A stretch of DNA of 64,000 bases from contig JAUPFV010000001.1 of the NCBI GenBank assembly GCA_036936605.1, positions 316,836,809 to 316,900,808 of the forward strand, read 5' to 3'. The translations under genes were made by a program, and so were the position numbers. The stretch comes from Limnanthes douglasii subsp. nivea. Taxonomy: Eukaryota > Streptophyta > Magnoliopsida > Brassicales > Limnanthaceae. Below, one piece after another: positions 56,810-64,000 of the stretch (its first letter is position 1; the number at the start of each line of letters is the position of its first letter). The notes under the pieces were generated by a model. That model ran no database searches. It was not told where the DNA came from and saw nothing but the letters and a program-made list of their open reading frames with translations.

Positions 56810-58279
56810 TTAAAGCTGGTATGATATACTGTTGAATTGCTTGACCTGTCTGGTGATACTGTTGGTTTGATTCGCCCGTTGAGGGGTCTGGTTTGTTGCT
56901 TGAACTGTTCGAGCCCTTGGTCGGACAGTTGTGGTCGATTGGGTAGCTTGTGGTCGGACATTCACCGTCGTCGTACTAGTTCTGGTTAAGTTCATATCTT
57001 TATAGAATTGAGACATGGTAACTATCTCTAAGGCCCTGGTTTCCTCGACTAAAATTCTTTTTTCTATTTGATCCAACAAAGCTCCAAACGCCATCGTTTG
57101 TGCTTCTGCAACATTATCATTCATTACCCGTAGAAGCAGACCCATTCGGAAGGCAGCCAGTGCTACCTTGTCCTTGCAATACTCCATGCCCGTCTTGACT
57201 TGGATGAATCGCTCGGTGTATTCTTTCAAACTCTTTCTGATCTTCTGTCGACAATAAATCATAGTATCTCAATTGGCTCGAATCGTTGTGCTTCCGAAAA
57301 ATTGATGTTGGAACATACTCCAGAATATATCAAAATTCCTTATGCACCCTTGAGGCAGTCTGTTGTACCACTTAGAAGCGGCATTCTTGAACGTCTGGGA
57401 GAAAGCTCTACACAAAAATTTGTCATCATCGTCGTAGTTAATTATGAAGTTCTTGAACTTCTCAATATGGTTGTCAGGATCCTGGGTCCCATCAAACTTC
57501 TCAAGTTTGGAAATATCAAACCATTTAGGAAGACGCCCCGAGAGGATTTCTGGAGAGAGGTGGGATAACCTCCAATTATATCTGATCTTGTACGTACTTC
57601 CCCGTGGACCATCGTTAGTGGTTGGGTACAACCTTTTCTCAGTCGGAGAAGTCGATTGATTGATGACCCTATAGTCTTGGTGATAAACATCGGACTGAGG
57701 TTGCTTCTGAGTAGTAACATGATCCTCGGAATGCATTTTCCGCTTACGAGCACCAACTTTCTTCTTTGAGTCATTACTTCTCCTACTAGTCCGATGAGTA
57801 TGTTTATGCATCCTCGGATCCTTGTGCCTTCGATCCACCTTGTACCTCGAATCATTCTCCAAAGAGGAAGACTTATCAGAGCTCAAAGAGGTATACTCGC
57901 TAGACTCGGACGGCTCATACTTTTTCTTGAATCTAGCACGTCTTTTTAAATGCCGATGGCTTTTCCTGTGTCGGCTCTCTTTGGGTATAACAGCATCTTG
58001 GGTGTGATCGACCTCGATCCTTTCTTGTCGGGCCTCAGATCTGACCCTTTTGGTACTCGCCACCATGGCATCCCTTTCAGCATTTAACCTTTCGATGTCT
58101 TCTAGCAACTCTTTTCGCCTGGCAACCAAAACTGACTCATCTAAAAGTTCTTTGGCATACCGATTCGAAGCATTTCCTTCGTCCGTGACCTGCTCTTCCA
58201 TCAGATGGTCTCCATATTTGACACCAACTAAATCTCTAGTCGGATTAGTCTCCACCTCACCACGAGTTTCTGTATCCAT
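56810..58279 (-). pseudogene. gag: Element 2 gag
   Basis: The 336-codon frame from 58279 has a charged N-terminal half with His/Lys/Arg-rich runs, then the gag core KWFDISKLEKFDGTQDPDNHIEKFKN, FSQTFKNAASKWYNRLPQGC and FQHQFFGS. A stop at about 57269 separates it from the next frame (57262-56810), ERFIQVKTGMEYCKDKVALAAFRMGLL and LLDQIEKRILVEET. Only this one stop lies inside the core, so gag is the best-preserved sense part of the element. Confidence 0.85.
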
Positions 58280-58339
58280 AATTTTTTGTGTTTAGTTTTC
58301 AAGGTTTTAGAAAATTAATTTTGGGTACCAAAAGGTTCC

Positions 58340-58353
58340 CACAGACGACGCCA
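58340..58353 (-). promoter_or_regulatory. Element 2 primer binding site
   Basis: Minus strand TGGCGTCGTCTGTG lies one base from the 5' LTR. It matches the site of element C with one change. TGGCG(C/T)C is the complement of a tRNA-Asp type 3' end. Confidence 0.7.
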
Positions 58354-58354
58354 T

Positions 58355-58769
58355 TGATGAGCTCAGAGAATCTTTAGTGAGACTCAGGAGTGAAGATGTC
58401 TGTATGAAGGGGTCGGACTAGAGAATATTCGAGTAATGTGACAGTGAACAGTGAATTCCTAGAAAAAAGAAGAGATAAAAGGAATAAATGTTGTAATTAT
58501 TGATCAATCATTGGTCATTTTTCCCAAAATGGAATGTCCTTTATATAGTAAATGAGGTGGAGGATTAAATTACATATCTACCACCGTAAGAGTGGATTTC
58601 TTACCCCCACTATTTGACTATTTACAAACAAGTTATTGGGGTCTATCATTTAAGCCCTTTATTTCTTGTGTGTGCTTTACTTTAGTCCTTAGTCACTAAA
58701 TACATGGACCTTGATCTTATTTATGAGCTAAATTACATGTTAACCACCTCTATTTTCCTTCCCTTATCA
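58355..58769 (-). repeat. Element 2 5' LTR
   Basis: The 415-bp LTR has intact ends TGATGAG and CTTATCA (plus strand). It aligns along its whole length with 47974-48384 with about 30 differences. AGTAG follows at 58770-58774. Confidence 0.9.
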
Positions 58770-58774
58770 AGTAG

Positions 58775-59740
58775 GATCAAATCAATTTTAGCATTGGCAT
58801 CTCGTTTACATTAGTGAAGGAGGATTAGGTATTTTGAGAATGAGAATTTGTTGAAATAGTATAAACAAGAATCATTGAGATTTTATAAATATTATGTATT
58901 TGGTAAACAAACTAGAGTCAAATTCAACAAGTCGGTTGGAAGAAATACTAAAAGGACAATGGATTACATTCACTCAGGTCTTTGGGGCTTAAAGATAATT
59001 TTTCCAAAGTGTGGATCCATATACTACATAAGTTTGATCGATGATTACTCAAGGATAGTGTGGGTTTATTTTCTAATAACCAAATATAAGTTCGATTCAA
59101 CTTTTATCAAAGGGAAGATGATGATTGAGAAGCATGCGGGAATAAAGATAAAGCATCTTATGATAGATAATGGGGATTTTACGATCGTGATTTTAACGAG
59201 TTTTGTGAAGCTAAGAGAAATTGTGCATCATTACACTTGTTCTAAACTCCCACAACATAATAGGGTCACAAAAAGAATGGATATAACGCTTTGTGGTAAA
59301 GCACGACGCATGATCTTGCATTGTGGTGTTTGAAAGGATTTTTGAACTAAAGTTATCAATACTACATCTTACATGGTAAATCAATTTCTGTCAATGGTTG
59401 TTTATTATAAAACTCATTCTGATATTCAAACTAGATCATTGGTTGATTATGAATAGTTAAGGGTGTTCGGCTGTCCTGTGTATGCTCAAGTGAGATATGA
59501 TAAAGTTGAGCCAAAGGCAAATAGGTGCATATTTCTAAAGTATACTACTGGAGTGAAAGAATATATTTTATGGTGTGCCTCTCTAAAGTATCCAGCTTTT
59601 CTCATCAGTAGTACTATGACTTTTAATGAGTCATCTTTGCTAGGTACTCTGAATAAACTAGGGGAAATAGTCAAATCATGATCGGTTATGAGTAAACAGG
59701 TGGATCTTGAAGTACAATAGATTCCTAGTAGGTCCAATAG
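58775..59740 (+). pseudogene. pol: Copia element 3 integrase, continued after the element 2 insertion
   Basis: The sequence resumes with ALA, HLVYISEGGLGILRMR in a shifted frame, then YYVFGKQTRVKF, MDYIHSGLWGLK, YISLIDDYSRIVWVYFLI and IKHLMIDNGDF (58875-59333): the pre-integrase and integrase core with DDYSR and DNG. A 72-codon frame (59463-59681) has FGCPVYAQVRYDKVEPKANRCIFLKYTTGVKEYILW, the conserved region after integrase. Several shifts are present. Confidence 0.8.
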
Positions 59741-60865
59741 TTCTAATGGTTCTGAAGTGGATCCAGAATCAAGACATGAAGCGTCAGCTTCAGATGATAG
59801 TGATGATGATGTGCTTGAACCAAAACAACAACCTTATAGTATGACATTGGATAGAGAAAATAGAAAGATCATACCACCAAAAAAAGTATACGAATATAGT
59901 TGCATATTCTCTTTCAGTTGCGGAAGAAGTTGCGATGCATGAACCTATGAGCTCTATATAAGCTATAGCGATTTAAGAAACATCTCGGTGGATAACTGCT
60001 ATGAGGGAATATATTGAATCTCTTCATAAGAATCAGACACATAAGCTTGTTGAATTTTCTAAAGAATAAAAGGTAATAGGTTACAAATGGATGTTCAATA
60101 AAAATAAAGAAAATCGAAGGGTTGATGCACTTCGATTCAAGGAACAATTGGTCGTTAAGATTTTTACTCAAATAAAATGAATCAACTTAAATGAAGTGTT
60201 TTCTCTAGTGGTAAAACAACATTTGATTCGAGCTTTATTAGTCATGGTTGTTTTGCAAAATGTAAAACTTGAGCAATTGGATGTGAAGACTAAGTTTCCA
60301 TATGGTAACTTTGAGGTACGAATTTACATGAGACAACCATAGGTACTTGGCGAACCTAATATGAAGGATACGGTTTATCAGCTTAAAAAGTTACTATATG
60401 GTTTGATATAATCACCTAGCTAATGATACAAACATTTTGATACATTTATGTTTCAAAATGGTTCATAAAGATTTCATATGACACTTGTGTGTATCATCAG
60501 AAGATGTCAGATGAATCTTATGTTTACTTGTTGTTGTATGTAAATGATATCATTATTCCTGCTTATAGTATGTCACGTATTGTATAAATAAAGAAGCAGT
60601 TTAGTGAAGAGTTTGAGATGAAGGATCTGGGTAGGGTAAAGAATATTATTGGGATGGATATTACCAAGAACATAAGTGTACGATCATTACATTTGTCTCA
60701 ACTAAGCTACATTGATAAAATACTACAATGATTCAACATATTTGATGTTAAGGCAGTTAATAACCCATTTATTACTCATTTCAAGTTATCTACAATAGGA
60801 TCGGCCAAGGACCATGCTAGGTTGGAAAAAATGTTTAAGGTTCCATATTCAAGTGCAGTTGGCAG
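59741..60865 (+). pseudogene. pol: Copia element 3 linker and reverse transcriptase, cut by element 3
   Basis: The frame 59757-59942 encodes the acidic linker and YSMTLDRENRKIIPPKK. RT follows with stops: YKWMFNKNKE, LEQLDVKTKFPYGN (Asp of the catalytic site), VYQLKKLLYGL, LLLYVNDIIIPAY (YVND for YVDD), FEMKDLGRVKNIIGMDI and VPYSSAVGS. It ends at 60865, exactly where the LTR of Tat element 3 begins. RNase H and the 3' LTR would lie beyond the window, after that insertion. Confidence 0.8.
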
Positions 60866-61198
60866 TGATTAGTTAAGATGTGACTAACGAAGGAACCTTG
60901 GATCTACTGTATAATGTGACTAGAATGGAAAGTGTAGAAGAAGAAAGTAGAAAGAGAATGTATAAAAAAAATGTTCAACCACCTAGGAATAAAGGGGTTC
61001 CCTTATATAGTGGGTGAGGTGGTCCTCACTTATTTTCTAGGTGGTCCTTCTAAAGTTACAAATTGGTCCCTCTCTTTTAACACATTTTAGGATATTATCC
61101 TCTAACTAAGTAATAAATATATCAATAAGACAATTACATTTATTTCTCCTTGGTAACTAATATATCTAATCTTGACTTTGCGATTTATCTCCTTATCA
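60866..61198 (-). repeat. Element 3 3' LTR
   Basis: The 333-bp stretch starts TGATTAGTTA and ends CTCCTTATCA, the same final bases as the element 1 LTR. GTAGCCCCCTAG follows (minus strand CTAGGGGGCTAC), the polypurine tract. The other LTR is outside the window, so the start is inferred from TG and from the break in the copia sequence. Confidence 0.75.
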
Positions 61199-61785
61199 GT
61201 AGCCCCCTAGTCTTCAAGAGCTCGGGAGTGAAGACTTGCAAGCAAGGAAGGATAGCCTCTGTCAAATGGCCACATCGGTCATTATATCCACAAGAAACGA
61301 AATACGAGAGCCTCGGGTTTACGAATTGATTGCGGGACTCTTCTCGCTCTACTTTGCCGAGGATGTAGGCGTAAGTTTCACGAGTCACGTCTGACCCGTC
61401 CATGCTCATTACGATACTTACGAAAAGATTGATTATGCTTCTGTTGATTCGAACTTGGGCTATGATTTCATTGGGTCCTGGTTGATGGACCCATCTTGGC
61501 CTAAAGGATTATCCGGCCCACTTGCAAACCGACTCATTGTTCTTCTTGGCACTAGCGAACACGAGGGACTCGCTTGAAGAACACGCCAATTCTAATATCG
61601 TTGCACGCCTATGAAACTACCTTGATGATGACCTACTTTTCGCATAGCTGGTGGATGCCTACACATGTCAAAACCTCATTTGAAGCGTGTCCAATCGCAC
61701 ACCCATCTAGGAGGCTATTCGACTTCTCGCGGCTCTTTTCCTTTGGACTTCCCCAAGCAAGAAATGGTTAAGGCACTTGGTTGCC

Positions 61786-61793
61786 TATAAATA
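61786..61793 (+). promoter_or_regulatory. TATA box of the element 3 antisense gene
   Basis: TATAAATA lies 98 bp before the first ATG (61884), with a CT-rich and AGAGAG-rich leader between. It corresponds to the boxes in elements 1 and 2. Confidence 0.65.
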
Positions 61794-61883
61794 TCACTCC
61801 CCTCACCCATTCTATGCCTACTCAGAAAATTTCTAGAGAGAGAGAGTCTCCCTTAGTAGTTCTAGAGAGAAGTTAATGTGTTT

Positions 61884-64000
61884 ATGAGAAAAACATTCTT
61901 GAAAAAAATAAGAAACCCAAAGAGAAAACAAAGTCTGTGTTCGGATTTATCGATTGGTACAACATTAGTGACAGAGCTGAAGAGTATCTTGACGCGGGAT
62001 TGATTTGGGATTCAAGAAAAGTGCCATTTACGCCTCTTCCTCACGATCCTGTGCAATCAACGCTCGTGCGTGCAGAATCGTTTCTTGCACCAGAACTTAT
62101 CGTCGTCCCAAACCCCGACGCGATTCTTATTTCTTCGAGCAGTTCTTCCTCGAGCCCTTCTGCCAGTCTTCCTGGTCACCCGGAACCTGCATCGGTAATT
62201 CCAACTGATGATTTAGCTTCTCCTCCTTTTCCCGAACGAATTTCAAAGAAAAACCCTCGGGCCAAATTGCTTACAATGGGCGATTCTAGCGCGTCATCCT
62301 CGCCGGTGGGAGGTACTTCACCTGAACTTGTGCAGCTAATCGACTCTATCGTCAGAATTCGGGCAGGTCTTAATATTTCTGCTACTCCTCTGGATGTTGC
62401 TCGGGCAGATGCCGGGCGTCAGAGGTTAGAAATAGAGGTTGTACAATAGCTGCGGGAAGGTGAATCCAAACATAAATGCATCGGTAGCAGTTCTAGCTTT
62501 TTGAACCATGCCTCAATCAAAGCCAAAAGGGTGGCTCGCTCCAAACTCCCGTAGGAAGCTGATCCTAAAGATATTGAGGTTATGCAGACTGTTGCTGATA
62601 ACAACTCATCGACGTCCAACTTGGCCGACCCAGAAATTGATCCCGCAGAGGAACATGAGGCTGAAATAGAAATTGCCACCGGAGGCGAGGGGTTTGTTGC
62701 TGTTGTTCCACCCGAAGAGCCTCTTCTTGCTGAGATAGACATCGTGATGACAACCACCTATCGTCGGTCTCTATGCATGGATAATTTCATTACTTTGTAC
62801 AAGGTCAAGTATATGTATTACCCTGCTAAAGAGTAGTCCTACCTGTTGATCCAATGGGGGATACCGGAGTGCGTGAAGGTGCAATTTCTCGTTCCTAGAG
62901 AAACATCATTACATGCTAAATCTCGGGAGATAGTTATACCGAGCTCTTTAATTGGGTCCTCAGATTCCCTATAGATCCTGAGATTGCGAAATAATTCGAG
63001 GTCCTCAGTATCTGCCCCTCCCAACTAACCCCCAACGCATGCTACACGCTTATATCTTGTATCATGGCTTCTCAATTTTTGGGTCGTGTTATGTAGATGG
63101 AGGAGTACATCTCCATGTTCGGGCTTTCAAAATCACCAAGGCTACATTTCTTTTATTCCTCTTTGGGGAATACCTGGAAGATTGTAAACGACTTTCTTGA
63201 AGGAGACAAATCGTGGAAACATCGGTTCGTATTCATCAGTGGCTGCTGGGAAAACGGTCGGCCCTATACTCGCAAGAACCAGAGGCGGTTGTTGCGGACG
63301 TGGGTTCCTTATGGTAATATATATATTCTTCTTTTTTCTTTTACTTTTTAAAAAAGACAACCTTTTGTTTCAGTTTGCAAGGAGTACATCCAGAGGTTGA
63401 AGAAGGATTATTTTGAAGTTACTAAGATAACATTCCACGTTTTGAAGGACTATGCCCGGAGGAATTGGGGTCACGCATTCCATCGGTGCTTCAAGAACGC
63501 CAATCTAATAATGAGAAATCTTTGGCTTTGTTCAGACTAACCTCTTACCCTAGAACAGTTGCGCCAACCACCCAGTTTGGTGGATTTGGTTGCCAAAACT
63601 GACCCTCCCGACGCACATCTATTCCTACCAAAGAGCAACAAGGCACCTAACAAGCTCAAAATCTGATGAGGTTGATGAGCAGGAGAATAAAGACAAAACT
63701 GAGACTGATGTTGTTGGAAAAGATCCAGTAGTTGCTGCCGATGCTGAGAAAGTTGATTGCCCCGAAGAGGGGAAGAAGAAACAAAAGGTGGCTGATGGCT
63801 GATGGCAACGAGGCCAAAAGGTTGAAACCGTTGAAGAAGAAAATAGATGTTAAGCCTGGGGTGATTGGAACTGTTCCACCGCTCGGCAAAAATGCTACTA
63901 TTCCGGCGCTTTTTGAGCAGTACGAGGAAAGGGCTAAGGGTGGAGAGCTTGTTGCTTTCGCGGCACTATCAGCAGGGAACGCAATTGTCATGGTGATTCC
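61884..64000 (+). pseudogene. Element 3 antisense gene, decayed and partial
   Basis: ATG at 61884 opens MRKTFLKK, like MRRYPK of element 1. A shift at an A run (61902-61908) moves into the frame of KPKEKTKSVFGFIDWYNISDRAEEYLDAGLIW, which aligns with VFGAYDYLCISQRAKEYKAAGLIY of element 1. After stops near 62447 and 62836, the PF04195-like domain returns (FLEGDKSWKHRFVFISGCWENG, 63190-63255). The intron is 63314-63373 and exon 2 begins VCKEYIQRLKKDYF, with WGHAFHRCF. The coiled-coil part continues past the edge. With several stops it is not functional as read. Confidence 0.75.
63314..63373 (+). other. Intron of the element 3 antisense gene
   Basis: Donor GTAATA at 63314 and acceptor TTTTGTTTCAG ending at 63373 give 60 bp. 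Phase 1 and protein position agree with elements 1 and 2: RTWVPY joins CKEYIQR through a valine codon. Confidence 0.75.

Larger units (their letters stand above)
47974..58769 (-). mobile_element. Tat-lineage Ty3/gypsy retrotransposon, complete but decayed (element 2)
   Basis: The 10,796-bp element has LTRs of 411 and 415 bp and a perfect target duplication AGTAG (47969-47973 and 58770-58774). The LTRs differ at about 30 positions by eye (near 8%), so it is much older than element 1. gag-pol is on the minus strand with many breaks. It has the same plan as element 1, with an antisense intron-containing gene and tandem repeats before the end of pol. It lies inside copia element 3. Confidence 0.93.
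60866..64000 (-). mobile_element. Tat-lineage retrotransposon, left part only (element 3)
   Basis: An LTR, a polypurine tract and an antisense gene occur in the same order as in elements 1 and 2, so gag-pol should lie beyond 64000 on the minus strand. The insertion is into the copia RT; the expected left target duplication is GGCAG (60861-60865). The element is identified by structure and by homology of its antisense gene, not by pol. Confidence 0.8.

Noticed and set aside
1..64000. tRNA or rRNA genes
   Set aside because: I saw no cloverleaf with intact A and B boxes and no rRNA-like block. The short tRNA-like words are primer binding sites next to LTRs.

Overview
The window is from a plant nuclear genome, probably a eudicot. 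The evidence is LTR retrotransposons of the Ty3/gypsy Tat type (two RNase H domains) and Athila type, Ty1/copia elements, a LINE-type RNase H remnant and MITE-like elements, all in AT-rich DNA. I recognise no host gene, no tRNA or rRNA gene and no CRISPR array. Nearly everything I can name is a transposable element or its remains, and several are nested.

Layout. 1-3600: decayed Tat element C (minus), running off the left edge. 4740-8170: two decayed copia fragments (plus) separated by one LTR. 8276-12903: Tat element A (plus), with 5' LTR and broken gag-pol, ending at a TRIM-like repeat (12904-13555). 14953-19960: strongly decayed Tat element B (plus). 21495-22753: hAT-like non-autonomous element. 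23905-24290: LINE RNase H remnant. 25985-36166: complete Tat element 1 (minus), with AAAGG target duplication and LTRs identical by eye. 37550-41160: decayed Athila-type element (minus). 43200-44000: copia remnant (minus). About 46601-60865: copia element (plus), split at 47974 by complete Tat element 2 (47974-58769, minus, AGTAG duplication) and cut at 60866 by Tat element 3, which runs off the right edge.

The main result is shared by Tat elements 1, 2 and 3. Between the end of pol and the 3' LTR each carries a gene on the opposite strand to gag-pol. It has its own TATAAATA box, a lysine/arginine-rich start, a domain resembling the 'putative gypsy type transposon' family (PF04195-like), one short phase-1 intron at the same protein position in all three, and, where it can be read, a coiled coil and acidic tail. 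In element 1 this gene is intact (918 residues after splicing), while gag-pol of the same element carries three stop codons and a rearranged protease-RT junction. Because the LTRs are identical, element 1 probably moved recently using proteins made elsewhere, while the antisense gene stayed intact. The elements are also rich in short CG-centred motifs that differ between families (TTCGAA in element 1, TCGGA/TCCGA in element 2, TCCGGA in A). These cluster upstream of the antisense TATA boxes, which suggests, but does not prove, a family-specific DNA-binding or anti-silencing system.
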